This document shows positions 45,516-54,418 of a stretch of DNA of 64,000 nt, piece after piece (positions within the stretch are counted from its first letter, which is position 1; the number at the start of each line of letters is the position of its first letter). The notes beneath the pieces are model-generated. The model saw only the letters and a program-made list of their open reading frames with translations. It was not told where the DNA came from and did no database searches. Location of the stretch: contig CP146203.1 in assembly GCA_039995105.1 (NCBI GenBank), positions 620,001 through 684,000 of the forward strand. Direction: 5' to 3'. The DNA comes from Jonesiaceae bacterium BS-20 (GTDB taxonomy: Bacteria > Actinomycetota > Actinomycetes > Actinomycetales > Cellulomonadaceae). The position numbers and the translations under genes were made by a program.

Positions 45516-46553
45516 ATGAGGATCGGTTTGGTAGCAAGTGTTGGGGAGATGATTGACAGCTTCTTTGTTGAGATCATCGAAGAATGGCGCAACGCCGGCA
45601 ACACCGTACTCACTGCCACGGGACCAGACCTACCGGTCAAAGTACAAGACGGCGTCACGCTCATCCCGGGAATCACCCGCCGGCCGTCAACCAAGAACTT
45701 CCAAGCCAAGAGCCAACTGCGCGGTTGGGTCGCCCAAAACAACATTGACATTGTCGTCACTAATGCCGCAACCGGGTCGCTGCTTGTGCGGGCTGCCGGC
45801 CTGACGGTTCCGGTGGTCTATTTCTGCCACGGCCTGCACTGGCAGTCCCATACCAAGTTGTCCGCAATACCTTGGGTGACCGCCGAGCGTTGGGCACTGC
45901 GCAGAACCGCAGGTATTTTGACCCTGAATAGCGATGATGACCAATGGTTTAGAACGCACACCACCAAACCCGTTCACCGGCTGCGCCAAGGCATTGGCTT
46001 GGACCTTACTAACTATGAGCAAACCCCAATGCCCGCCCATGACAACGGCATACTGAAACTGGTTTGGATAGGGGAACTGACTCCCCGCAAGCGTCCGGTA
46101 GATGCGGTACGCACCATTGCCAACCTGCACACCATGGGCATTGATGCAGAACTCGACCTGCTTGGCGCGGGAGACCTGTCACCCAAGGTCGCAGCGGTCA
46201 TTGACCAACTTGGGCTCAATGACAAAGTTAGACTCCAAGGCCTGCAGCCGGTGACCGAGTACTTTGCTAAGTCACACGCACTCATACACACGGCAACCTG
46301 GGAGGGCCTACCCCGAGTCGGCCTTGAAAGCGTTGCCATTGGAAGAGCCATGCTTGCCTATGACACCAAAGGAACCAGAGACATACCCGGCGTCATCCTG
46401 TCACCCCAAGAATCCCCTGACTCCCTCGCCGGCACCATTGCCACCTGGGTCAACAACGGCCTGCAACCACCAGCAGTCCCCAGAGAACACCTGTCCTACC
46501 AAAGTGCAGCAAAACAAATCCTAGAATTCTTGGACCACACCGAGAGCGCCTAG
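45516..46553 (+). CDS. family 4 glycosyltransferase
   Basis: A 345-aa GT-B fold enzyme. The C-terminal donor domain is typical: LVWIGELTPRKRPVDAVRTI, LGAGDLSPKVAAVIDQLGLN, KVRLQGLQPVTEYFAKSHAL, then EGLPRVGLESVAIGRAML with the conserved Glu residues. The N-terminal half has VYFCHGLHWQSH. It probably extends the same repeat unit as the neighbouring GT2. ATG 45516 follows AACGGAGAATCCG. It converges with the phosphatase gene. Confidence 0.9.
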   Translation: MRIGLVASVGEMIDSFFVEIIEEWRNAGNTVLTATGPDLPVKVQDGVTLIPGITRRPSTKNFQAKSQLRGWVAQNNIDIVVTNAATGSLLVRAAGLTVPVVYFCHGLHWQSHTKLSAIPWVTAERWALRRTAGILTLNSDDDQWFRTHTTKPVHRLRQGIGLDLTNYEQTPMPAHDNGILKLVWIGELTPRKRPVDAVRTIANLHTMGIDAELDLLGAGDLSPKVAAVIDQLGLNDKVRLQGLQPVTEYFAKSHALIHTATWEGLPRVGLESVAIGRAMLAYDTKGTRDIPGVILSPQESPDSLAGTIATWVNNGLQPPAVPREHLSYQSAAKQILEFLDHTESA

Positions 46554-46632
46554 ACGTTGGACTTGAGGTGCCCAAGTTGGTAGTCAAGCGGCATGAAATC
46601 TTGTTTGCCTTGTATTTTTGGATCAGGTTCTT

Positions 46633-47244
46633 TCAGGACTCCAACGAGAGGGCTCTGTGCAAGATACTTACGGTTGAGTTAACTGCTGGTATCAACTCAT
46701 TTGCGGAACGCTCGTAAACGCCTTGGCCATGACCGTAAGGGTCCACAACGTCATCAAGAGCGGGATCTGCCGGGCTTTGAGTAGTTCCCCGGCCTAGACC
46801 AACGCAGGTGACACCGGTGCGGAGTTTGGTGACCGCAGAATCCGGTCTAACTGCTTTGAACTCCATCATGAGGTCGGTGTCTGTGGTCGCGTCAGCCAAG
46901 CGTGCGAACTCGCGTACGGTGAAGATTTTGGTGGAGATTCGGGGGTTCATCTCGGCAACCAATCTGGCGTGCTCCCGGCTCATTGCCAATATGAGGTCAC
47001 CAGTTTGGAGCTCGCCCGCAGTCATTTGCGTGCTGACATGATCCTCCGGGGATTGCACACCGTACCGGTGGGCAATCGCCAGTGAATGCGGGGGCATTCC
47101 TGCGCCAACGATGGCTCGAGTGCCCATACTGGCAACCCTGACCACGGGGAAGCCTGCAAAGGCTTGTGCCAGTAGTAGCTGAGCCAACGGCGAGCGGCAA
47201 ATATTTCCCGTACACACGGTCAAAATGGTGAATTGATCAGGCAT
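46633..47244 (-). CDS. low-molecular-weight protein tyrosine phosphatase
   Basis: A 203-aa phosphatase, likely acting on the tyrosine cluster of the BY-kinase encoded immediately upstream. The P-loop is VCTGNICRSPLAQ with nucleophile Cys11 and Arg17. The general acid Asp lies in DVVDPYGHG. The protein is longer than usual (about 150), with an extension between the core motifs. ATG 47244 is seven bases after the kinase stop, and an in-frame GTG at 47286 would overlap the kinase gene. Kinase-phosphatase pairs are standard in polysaccharide loci. Confidence 0.9.
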   Translation of the reverse strand: MPDQFTILTVCTGNICRSPLAQLLLAQAFAGFPVVRVASMGTRAIVGAGMPPHSLAIAHRYGVQSPEDHVSTQMTAGELQTGDLILAMSREHARLVAEMNPRISTKIFTVREFARLADATTDTDLMMEFKAVRPDSAVTKLRTGVTCVGLGRGTTQSPADPALDDVVDPYGHGQGVYERSANELIPAVNSTVSILHRALSLES

Positions 47245-47251
47245 GCTATGC

Positions 47252-48700
47252 CTAGGCCTTTCTTCGGCGGGCTTTAATAGGGGCACGTTTGGGCTTGGAA
47301 CCTGCTGGTTTTATGGGGTTTGTGACCTCGGATAGTTCGGTAGGACCGTAGCTGTACTGGCCGTAACCGTAGCTATCTGGCCCCTTAGTGGGCAGCATCG
47401 TAACGACCAGCCCCAAGACCTTTGCTCCCGCGGTCTCAAGTGCGTGTACAGCGGCGTTAAAGGCCTGCTTCTTAGTCGAACCGGATGCGACAATCACAAT
47501 GACGCCGGAGGCTTTCTTACCAACTACTGCGGCATCTGTAACCATCAGAACCGGCGGAGCATCAATCAAGATGTATTCGAAGCGTTCTGCAAGTAACTCA
47601 AGGGTGCTATCCATGGCGCGCGATCCCAAAAGTTCACTTGGGTTGGGAGGAATGCGCCCGGCTGGCAGCACAAAGAGTTGGCCACGGCCCCAACGGTGCA
47701 TCACGTCATTGATCCGTGCCTTGCCAATGAGAACATCGGTTAGACCTGCCCCTGAGTGGATACCCATGTACGTTGCGACCTTGGGCAGACGCAGATCGCC
47801 TTCAACGAGCACCACGCGTGCGCCGGTCTCCGCAAGAGAGATAGCAAGATTAGCAGCGGTGGTGGACTTACCCTCGGAAGGACCAGCACTAGTGAGGACA
47901 AAGCTGTGGCCCCCTTCACCAAAGTTCAGGAACTGGAGGTTGGTGCGCAGACTACGGAAGGATTCTGCCCGGGGGTTACGTGGATCCGTGTGGACAATGA
48001 GCGGACGTTCTGCAGTGTCGGGGTCGAATGCAATACCTCCCAACAGCGGCTGGTCGGTGATCTCTTCGATGTCCTGGAGCGAGTGGATACGAGTGTCAAG
48101 TACAGAACGCACAACCGCAGAGCCAACGCCGAGTGCCATACCCAGTAAGAAACCGAAAGCAAAGTTCACCTTAGTGTTGGGGCTGGTAGGGGCGATAGGC
48201 TCAGTAGCAGGTTGGGTAGTGGTCAGGCGTACGATGCTGCTCTGGGCATCCTTTCCGTCGCCTTCAAGTGTGGTTTGGACCACGTTCGCAAAACTGTCGC
48301 CGGTAGCATTAGCAATATCCGCGGCCTGCTTTGGATCAGTACTCGTTGCAGTGATATTGATCAAGACAGTGTTGAGCGGGGAATCAGCAGAGATCGACTT
48401 ACTTAGCTCTCCGGAAGTAATGTCGAGCCCGAGCTCTTCAATTACGGGATCTAGGACGACCGAGGTGTTAACAATGTCAACGTAGGAGGCCACAATTTGG
48501 CGGGCAAAGTTAGAACCCTGAACTAGGTCACCCGTTGCTGAGGACTCAGGGCGCACGGATACGTATAACTGCGTTTTACCCTGATACTGGGGAGCCATCA
48601 AAAGGGAGACAACACCAGCCAAACCAACGCCTACTAGGGTTGTGGCGATGATCAGTGCCCAGCTCTTGTGCAAGATCCGTAAGTAAACGCGTAATTCCAC
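47252..48700 (-). CDS. Wzz-type polysaccharide co-polymerase fused to BY-kinase (copy 2)
   Basis: A 482-aa paralogue of the protein at 39.3-40.7 kb, similar along its length. Wzz domain with two membrane helices (WALIIATTLVGVGLAGVVSL and the later FAFGFLLGMALGVGSAVVRS). BY-kinase with P-loop SAGPSEGKSTTA, Walker A' VVLVEGDLRLP (Asp kept) and Walker B ILIDAPPV. The Tyr cluster is SYGYGQYSYGP and the end is strongly basic. GTG 48700 is chosen because GAGAGGGG lies upstream and the N terminus then aligns with copy 1. It is transcribed away from the DUF-type membrane gene at 49 kb. Confidence 0.9.
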   Translation of the reverse strand: MELRVYLRILHKSWALIIATTLVGVGLAGVVSLLMAPQYQGKTQLYVSVRPESSATGDLVQGSNFARQIVASYVDIVNTSVVLDPVIEELGLDITSGELSKSISADSPLNTVLINITATSTDPKQAADIANATGDSFANVVQTTLEGDGKDAQSSIVRLTTTQPATEPIAPTSPNTKVNFAFGFLLGMALGVGSAVVRSVLDTRIHSLQDIEEITDQPLLGGIAFDPDTAERPLIVHTDPRNPRAESFRSLRTNLQFLNFGEGGHSFVLTSAGPSEGKSTTAANLAISLAETGARVVLVEGDLRLPKVATYMGIHSGAGLTDVLIGKARINDVMHRWGRGQLFVLPAGRIPPNPSELLGSRAMDSTLELLAERFEYILIDAPPVLMVTDAAVVGKKASGVIVIVASGSTKKQAFNAAVHALETAGAKVLGLVVTMLPTKGPDSYGYGQYSYGPTELSEVTNPIKPAGSKPKRAPIKARRRKA

Positions 48701-48998
48701 GAGGTGCGCCCCTCTCATTGCGTTGTTCGTTCCATCTACATGGTTCCACAAACGGAGGGAAAACGTGAGGAGTGCGAAGCAAACCACTGCTTCCCATCAT
48801 TTGGCGAGGACACGCTAATTTGGGAAAATTCAAAAAAATAGAGCAGTGGGATGCAGAGCACACAGTTGTGTTGGTCTTATCGGGGGTATCCGCCTAAAGG
48901 CTGACATTGGTGGACCCGGGCTGAACTGTCCTAGGACCTAAGTCTGATTTCTGGGAAATTGCTTTATTTGGCCATGGGTTGGCGGCTAGGTTGGTTGA

Positions 48999-49502
48999 GT
49001 GAAGAGAAGCTGGAAGTTCCTAAAAGACGCCAAAGCGACGGAACTGCTTGCCAGTGCCGTGCTGGCGTTTGAGGCCCTCTACTTCATCATTGCGACCTTG
49101 GTTGTCACAGGCTTTGGTGTTGTCTACGCAAAGGGAAGCGCCGACGCCCACGGTCTTTTGGGAATGGTTAGCCTGCCGCTCATCGCGGTAGGAGCCTTTG
49201 CCATCTGGTCCCTAGCCCTGCTGCACGTGCTTCCTCCTGTTGCGGAAAGTAGTTCGGCTCGATCGGATAGGTCGCCAACGAGTGCGAGTTGCCAGAGCAC
49301 GCGCAGAGTTTCCATGACCGGGTTCTACCTCGTTGTTGCGGCCCACCTGGTCTACGCGTTGTTGCTGATAGGCCAGGAGCGGCTACTGCTGGCAAGCGCC
49401 ATCATGGTCTTAACCGGGCTCTTGCTAGTGTGCTCGGTGACCCAGGTGCACCTGCCAAACAAACGGCGCAAAGCAATCTTGGCAAACCAAGCCACCGGCT
49501 AA
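48999..49502 (+). CDS. small membrane protein of unknown function
   Basis: A 167-aa protein with about four membrane helices (VLAFEALYFIIATLVVTGFG, GMVSLPLIAVGAFAIWSLAL, GFYLVVAAHLVYALLLI, LLLASAIMVLTGLLLVCSV). No domain recognised. GTG 48999 has no Shine-Dalgarno sequence. TAGGTT at 48987-48992 is a possible -10 and would make the mRNA leaderless. Similar small membrane genes often sit next to DUF6350 in actinobacteria, so it may belong to that neighbourhood. Confidence 0.7.
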   Translation: MKRSWKFLKDAKATELLASAVLAFEALYFIIATLVVTGFGVVYAKGSADAHGLLGMVSLPLIAVGAFAIWSLALLHVLPPVAESSSARSDRSPTSASCQSTRRVSMTGFYLVVAAHLVYALLLIGQERLLLASAIMVLTGLLLVCSVTQVHLPNKRRKAILANQATG

Positions 49503-49607
49503 CAGCGGTGCTGCATTGGCAGTCCAAAGATGTGCGTAAGGTGAAAACCTTAGGGCACGCCGCCCGCAAAGTCGCGTTGATGGGGTAGAAGCAGACAAGA
49601 TGAACAC

Positions 49608-51059
49608 ATGAGTCTGTCAGGTGGTTACCGTCCTCCAAACGCCCAGGGAAAAATCAAGCCCGCGGGGCGTGTCATTGAGGACCGGGAATCTCTGCGAGAG
49701 CAGCTCAACGCGCAGCGCTCAAGCATTGATGGAGTGCCGTGGGTCTCCGGACTGGTCGCCGCCGTGCAATCACTCGTCTTTGGCCTGGCCATCATCTTGA
49801 TCCCAGTGCTGACCACAGCCGCTATCTCAACAACGCTCGTTGACCAAGACTTCGCATTTGGTCCATCCTTCATGGCGGGTCTGCGATTTTGGGCACTGGG
49901 CCACGGCGGTCAGGAGATGGTCCAAGGCAGTGCGATCACACTGATCCCGTTGGGCCTGACAATCGTGTTGATCCTGGCCGGCAGTTTGTCGGTGCGCCGC
50001 ACGGTCAAACCCGGCTACGATGCAGCCGGCTGGTATGCCGGCAGTTACCTATTGATTGTGCTGGCGCTCTCTGCGGCGGTAGGTGCCGTCAGTGGCGGAT
50101 CATTCCTAAGCATCTTGGTGACCACGTTGATCATCGCCGTAGCTAGCCTGGCGCTCGGGCTGCGCAAGCGACTCGACGCGGCAAAGTTCCGGGAGCAGCT
50201 GGGTACCCAACTTGGCCGCCCGCCGGTATGGCTGCGGATCGGTGTGCGCATGGGTTCAGCCGCGCTTGCGTTGGTCTTGCTCATTGCCGGTGTGGTCCTA
50301 GCCGGATGGTTCATGTTGGGCATGGACAACATGGCAGAGGTGTTGGGCCAGTGGTCCCTTGATGCCCCAAGCGGTATTGCAATGGGCGCAGCCCAACTAG
50401 CTTTGGTTCCAAACCTTTTGTTGTGGGCCGCAGCGTGGAGCAGTGGCACCAACTTTGCGGTGGGCCAAGACACCATGATTTCTCTGACGCAGACTGAACT
50501 GGGGCCATTGCCAGCCCTGCCCATGCTCGGCGCGCTGCCCTCTGCGCCCGCCTGGCCCATCCTGCATAACCTCTTGCCGATCCTGCTTGTGCTGGTATGC
50601 GCGGCGGCCGGCATGATCTTTGCCCGGCACCGCTACCAGATGGGTGCGTGGCAGATGCTTGGAGTCCTCGTCAGCGGTGTTGGAACAGTATTTGTTGGAT
50701 TCATGATCCTGTACTGGCTTGGATCCGGGGCCGCGGGCCCACACCGCCTGAGCGAAGTTGGGGTCAACCCGCTGTCCGGAGCCGGCCAGCTAGCCCTGTT
50801 GAGCGGCATTGGATTTGTGCTGGTCACGCTCCTGATGCGCCCCGAGGTCCGGCAGTGGACAAAACACTGGTGGGGTAAGGCCATGGAACGGGCAACCCGA
50901 GTAGACGATCTTGACTTTGTGCCAGCCCAACCGGACGCCCAAGCTGAATCGGTTATCCGGGTTGGTCGCAACGAACCAGCTGAACTGGGAGAAGTTGAGC
51001 CGGGACAAAGTGAGCCGGCTGGGCCATCCGCCCAGGTTCCGCTGCCAGACCGGGATTAG
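49608..51059 (+). CDS. DUF6350-type membrane protein (PerM-like)
   Basis: A 483-aa protein with about 10 membrane helices. The family pattern includes LVFGLAIILIPVLTTAAIST, ALGHGGQEMVQGSAITLIPL, VPNLLLWAAAWSSGTNFAVG and ALPSAPAWPILHNLLPILLV. This family sits before purN in many actinobacteria and the mycobacterial member is reported to support cell division. That role here is inference. The last 50 residues are acidic and repetitive. It converges with the small minus-strand gene downstream. Confidence 0.8.
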   Translation: MSLSGGYRPPNAQGKIKPAGRVIEDRESLREQLNAQRSSIDGVPWVSGLVAAVQSLVFGLAIILIPVLTTAAISTTLVDQDFAFGPSFMAGLRFWALGHGGQEMVQGSAITLIPLGLTIVLILAGSLSVRRTVKPGYDAAGWYAGSYLLIVLALSAAVGAVSGGSFLSILVTTLIIAVASLALGLRKRLDAAKFREQLGTQLGRPPVWLRIGVRMGSAALALVLLIAGVVLAGWFMLGMDNMAEVLGQWSLDAPSGIAMGAAQLALVPNLLLWAAAWSSGTNFAVGQDTMISLTQTELGPLPALPMLGALPSAPAWPILHNLLPILLVLVCAAAGMIFARHRYQMGAWQMLGVLVSGVGTVFVGFMILYWLGSGAAGPHRLSEVGVNPLSGAGQLALLSGIGFVLVTLLMRPEVRQWTKHWWGKAMERATRVDDLDFVPAQPDAQAESVIRVGRNEPAELGEVEPGQSEPAGPSAQVPLPDRD

Positions 51060-51478
51060 CGGGTCAGGTTCTTTAAGTACTCGGTCATTGCGGATTCGTA
51101 ATTGGCCGTGCATTCCAGCTGGGCGGTGTGGGTGATTGCCTGGTTGCGGCAAGCTTGCCGGTCCATCTCAATGTCCCAGCGGGCCAACACGGACGCGGTT
51201 GACAGACCAAGCACCGCGGTCAGTCCCACCGCAACGATGTTGAACACAATCGCAGCCCCGCGCACCTTGGCGGCCCAACTGGCCCGCAACGCCTGAATCC
51301 CAACTATGACCGCCCAAATGGCAACCGGGATGGTGACCAACTGCAACGGCAACGCAAGCATCCCCGTGATGATGGTTGCCAGCATCAGCATTGCAAAGCG
51401 TAAGAGCTTCTTATTCGCTGCCACCACTTGCGGCGTGGGTTCAGCGCGTTTGGTGTCCTTGGGTAACGGTTTAGCCAT
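51056..51478 (-). CDS. small membrane protein of unknown function
   Basis: A 140-aa protein read from ATG 51478. Two membrane helices: LLRFAMLMLATIITGMLALP with LQLVTIPVAIWAVIVGIQAL, and AAIVFNIVAVGLTAVLGLST. The C terminus holds two Cys (RQACRNQ and LECTANY), likely outside the membrane. The frame is open far upstream, overlapping purN on the opposite strand, but no start there has a family match. Its stop overlaps the DUF6350 stop region. No domain recognised. Confidence 0.65.
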   Translation of the reverse strand: MAKPLPKDTKRAEPTPQVVAANKKLLRFAMLMLATIITGMLALPLQLVTIPVAIWAVIVGIQALRASWAAKVRGAAIVFNIVAVGLTAVLGLSTASVLARWDIEMDRQACRNQAITHTAQLECTANYESAMTEYLKNLTR

Positions 51479-51571
51479 GGCACCATCTTGGCCTATGAAC
51501 CACCAAAACGGCCGGAACCGGGCGGATAAACGTATGGATATTGTGTGTCTCATTGCGGGTACCCTTAGAGC

Positions 51572-52309
51572 GTGACAAATCCAAACGAGGCCCAAGGGCA
51601 AAAAGAAAATGTTGGTGTGACCGTGAGCCAAGGTTCTGCGGACGGTGCATCCGTGCGTACCCCAAGCGGGCATCGAGTAAATACCGTGGGCCGCGCAGGT
51701 GATAGCGGCACCCGAGTTGTGGTTTTGGTGTCCGGTGGGGGCAGCAATCTCCAAGCGCTCCTTGACGCCCAAGCCGCGGGTGACTACGGGGCTCGCATTG
51801 TCGGGGTTGTGACCGACAACCCCGAGGCCGGCGCAATCGCCCTGGCTGCCAACGCGAACGTTGCATGCGTGGTAGTGAACCCCAAAGATTTTGACTCCCG
51901 CGACCTCTGGAACAAGGGACTTGCAGACGCCGTTGCGGTGTTCTCGCCCCAACTCGTGGTCAGCGCCGGATTCATGCGGATCTTGGGGCCCATCTTCTTG
52001 AACCGCTTTGGTGGCAAGACCATCAACACCCACCCGGCACTGCTGCCGTCGTTCCCGGGTGCCCACGGGGTGCGCGACGCCCTGGCGTACGGGGTGCGCG
52101 TTACCGGATGCACCCTGCACGTGGTCGACGAGGGAACCGATACCGGGCCCATCATTGCCCAAGCCATTGTTGAGGTGCTCGACGGCGATGACCAAGAAAC
52201 CTTACACGAACGCATCAAGGTCGTTGAGCGCGCATTGATTGTGCAATGGGTAGATAAACTCTGCCGCCAAGGCTTTACCGTCAACGGGCGAACCGTCACA
52301 CTGGGGTAA
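51572..52309 (+). CDS. purN: phosphoribosylglycinamide formyltransferase PurN
   Basis: A 245-aa enzyme of purine synthesis: transfers a formyl group from 10-formyl-tetrahydrofolate to GAR. VVVLVSGGGSNLQALLDAQA (substrate loop), the catalytic Asn-x-His in INTHPALLPSFPGAHGV, and Asp in VDEGTDTGPIIAQA are intact. Residues 1-45 are an N-terminal extension not seen in most PurN (about 200 aa), so a later start cannot be ruled out. GTG 51572 has no ribosome binding site, but TACCCT at 51560-51565 suggests a leaderless message. purH follows. Confidence 0.95.
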   Translation: MTNPNEAQGQKENVGVTVSQGSADGASVRTPSGHRVNTVGRAGDSGTRVVVLVSGGGSNLQALLDAQAAGDYGARIVGVVTDNPEAGAIALAANANVACVVVNPKDFDSRDLWNKGLADAVAVFSPQLVVSAGFMRILGPIFLNRFGGKTINTHPALLPSFPGAHGVRDALAYGVRVTGCTLHVVDEGTDTGPIIAQAIVEVLDGDDQETLHERIKVVERALIVQWVDKLCRQGFTVNGRTVTLG

Positions 52310-52355
52310 TCCTCACACTGCTAGTTGCGGCCAAAGCGGTCAGGTAGACTTGGCT

Positions 52356-52437
52356 TTGGTCGCAACTGGCGAGGGTGGAGTACCACCGGGGAGCGACCAA
52401 GAACCGCACCCCGAAGTAGCGCCGTCCGCCTGGGCGT
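52356..52437 (+). ncRNA. ZTP (pfl-motif) riboswitch upstream of purH
   Basis: TTGGTCGC (52356-52363) pairs with GCGACCAA (52393-52400). Inside lie AACTGGCGA and the small stem GGTGGAGTACCACC, followed by GGGGAGCG. The 3' part ends in the signature CCGCCTGGGCG (52427-52437), the conserved pseudoknot segment of the pfl motif. The class binds ZMP/ZTP, which signals shortage of 10-formyl-tetrahydrofolate. PurH uses ZMP (AICAR) as substrate, so the switch should raise purH expression when that substrate accumulates. The start of purH is about 70 bases downstream. Confidence 0.88.
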
Positions 52438-52449
52438 AGGGATCGAACA

Positions 52450-52475
52450 CCGTCATGCTGACCGCAGCATGACGG
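52450..52475 (+). other. hairpin after the ZTP aptamer
   Basis: An 11-bp perfect stem (52450-52460 with 52465-52475) and loop ACCG. No T-run follows, so the expression platform is probably not a simple terminator. It could control access to the purH start about 35 bases later, or be an intermediate structure. Confidence 0.55.
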
Positions 52476-52508
52476 GGATAAAATCGAAACGCTACGTCAG
52501 GAGAACGT

Positions 52509-54137
52509 GTGGCACCCGCAACTTCAATTCCAGCCCTTACCAATGACTCGCAGCGCCCAATCAAGCGTGCGCTCATCAGTGTCTACGACAAGACCGGTCT
52601 GGTAGAACTAGCAACCGCGCTGGCCGCCGCCGGCGTTGAGATTGTCTCAACCGGCTCAACCGCCAAGACCATTGCAGACGCAGGCATTGCCGTGACCGGC
52701 GTTGAGTCAGTGACCGGATTCCCAGAATGCCTTGAAGGCCGGGTCAAGACCCTGCACCCACGCATCCACGCCGGAATCTTGGCTGACACCCGCAAGGAAG
52801 ACCACCTTGCACAGCTGGTAGAGCTGGATGTGGCTCCGTTTGAGCTCGTTGTGGTAAACCTGTACCCGTTCACCGAGACCGTAGCCTCGGGCGCAACCCC
52901 AGACGAGTGCGTTGAGCAGATCGACATTGGCGGACCTTCCATGGTGCGCGCGGCCGCAAAGAACCACCCCTCGGTTGGTGTCGTTGTTGAGCCTGCCGCC
53001 TACGGCCAGGTTATTGCTGCACTCGGTGCCGGTGGATTCACCTACGCACAGCGCAAGGCGCTCGCTGCTCAGGCCTTCATTCACACCGCGTCCTACGACG
53101 TTGCCGTGGCGTCTTGGATGGGCTCGGTTGTTTCCCCAACCGACCAGATCGAGGTTGACGGCGAATCGGTTTCAACCGGATTCCCAGCCTGGCTTGGTGG
53201 CACCTACACCCGCGCCGACGTGCTGCGCTACGGCGAGAACCCGCACCAGCCTGCCGCGATCTACCACAACGGTTTTGGTCCCGCAGGCTTGGCCCAGGCC
53301 ACCGTGCTCCACGGCAAGGCCATGAGCTACAACAACTACGTGGACGCAGACGCCGCATGGCGCGCAGCCCACGACCACACCGGCCCGGCCGTCGCGATCA
53401 TCAAGCACGCTAACCCGTGCGGCATTGCCCAGGGCACCGACATTGCCGATGCCCACGCCAAGGCGCACGCCTGCGACCCACTCTCGGCGTTTGGTGGCGT
53501 TATCGCAGCCAACGACGTAATCACCGTTGCGGCCGCAAACCAGATCAAGGACATCTTCACCGAGGTCGTTGTGGCGCCGGGCTTTGAGCCAGAGGCCCTT
53601 GAGATCCTGTCCCAGAAGAAGAACATTCGTCTGCTGACGGTTCCGGTCAATCAGGGGTCCCCGGTTGAGACCCGCCCAATCTCCGGTGGTCTGCTCATGC
53701 AGGCCGTTGACCGCATTGACGCTCCAGGCGACGACGTTGCTAACTGGACGCTCGCAGCCGGTGCGGCCGCAGACGAGGCCACCCTTGCGGACCTGAAGTT
53801 CGCATGGAACGCAGTGCGTGCGGTCAAGTCCAACGCAATCCTACTTGCCGCTAACGGCGCCTCCGTGGGCGTTGGTATGGGCCAGGTCAACCGCGTGGAC
53901 TCATGCAAGCTAGCCGTTGAGCGCGCCAACACCGGTGACGTTGAGCGGGCCAAGGGTGCGGTTGCCGCTTCCGATGCCTTCTTCCCGTTCGCAGATGGCC
54001 TGCAGGTTCTTCTCGATGCCGGAGTAAAGGCCGTGGTGCAACCCGGTGGGTCCGTGCGCGACGAGGAAGTTATTGCCGCAGCTAACGCTGCAGGCGTGAC
54101 CCTGTACTTCACCGGGACGCGGCACTTCGCACACTGA
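52509..54137 (+). CDS. purH: bifunctional AICAR transformylase/IMP cyclohydrolase PurH
   Basis: A 542-aa enzyme catalysing the last two steps to IMP. The N-terminal cyclohydrolase (residues about 15-215) has [39 protein letters not shown] and [15 protein letters not shown]. The transformylase part has [34 protein letters not shown], the catalytic Lys-His in [13 protein letters not shown], and the end [22 protein letters not shown] 52509 with AGGAG at 52498-52502. Controlled by the ZTP riboswitch upstream. Confidence 0.97.
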   Translation: MAPATSIPALTNDSQRPIKRALISVYDKTGLVELATALAAAGVEIVSTGSTAKTIADAGIAVTGVESVTGFPECLEGRVKTLHPRIHAGILADTRKEDHLAQLVELDVAPFELVVVNLYPFTETVASGATPDECVEQIDIGGPSMVRAAAKNHPSVGVVVEPAAYGQVIAALGAGGFTYAQRKALAAQAFIHTASYDVAVASWMGSVVSPTDQIEVDGESVSTGFPAWLGGTYTRADVLRYGENPHQPAAIYHNGFGPAGLAQATVLHGKAMSYNNYVDADAAWRAAHDHTGPAVAIIKHANPCGIAQGTDIADAHAKAHACDPLSAFGGVIAANDVITVAAANQIKDIFTEVVVAPGFEPEALEILSQKKNIRLLTVPVNQGSPVETRPISGGLLMQAVDRIDAPGDDVANWTLAAGAAADEATLADLKFAWNAVRAVKSNAILLAANGASVGVGMGQVNRVDSCKLAVERANTGDVERAKGAVAASDAFFPFADGLQVLLDAGVKAVVQPGGSVRDEEVIAAANAAGVTLYFTGTRHFAH

Positions 54138-54153
54138 TAACCAAGTAACAATG

Positions 54154-54188
54154 CGGGGCGTCATGGAGTTTCCAAGGCGCCCCGTTTT
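54154..54188 (+). terminator. rho-independent terminator after purH
   Basis: CGGGGCG (54154-54160) pairs with CGCCCCG (54178-54184), with an inner TGGA/TCCA stem in the loop and TTTT following. It lies 16 bases after the purH stop. Confidence 0.82.
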
Positions 54189-54418
54189 GTGTCTCAGCGT
54201 GGCACCAGAAGCTGGCGGGCGCCCCGGTGCAAACCTCTGCAAAGGCTGCTGGGCGACAAGCGAGTAAGACCGCGCAAACTTTGCAGACGTCTGGACTAGC
54301 GCACTTACCGCCCATACATAATACTGAGAATGTACTTGCAGATTTAGCCTTTTCGATCGGGATTCTTAAGCGACGGTGCTTTGAGGCAGCCGCCCATACG
54401 TAAGGCGGGAACAATGTC

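Noticed and set aside
51056-52195. A 379-codon minus-strand frame over purN
   Set aside because: The part beyond 51478 is antisense to purN and reads as low-quality sequence. Only the 140-aa part looks like a protein.
52450-52475. Hairpin after the ZTP aptamer as a terminator
   Set aside because: No T-run follows; the downstream sequence is GGGATAAAATCG.
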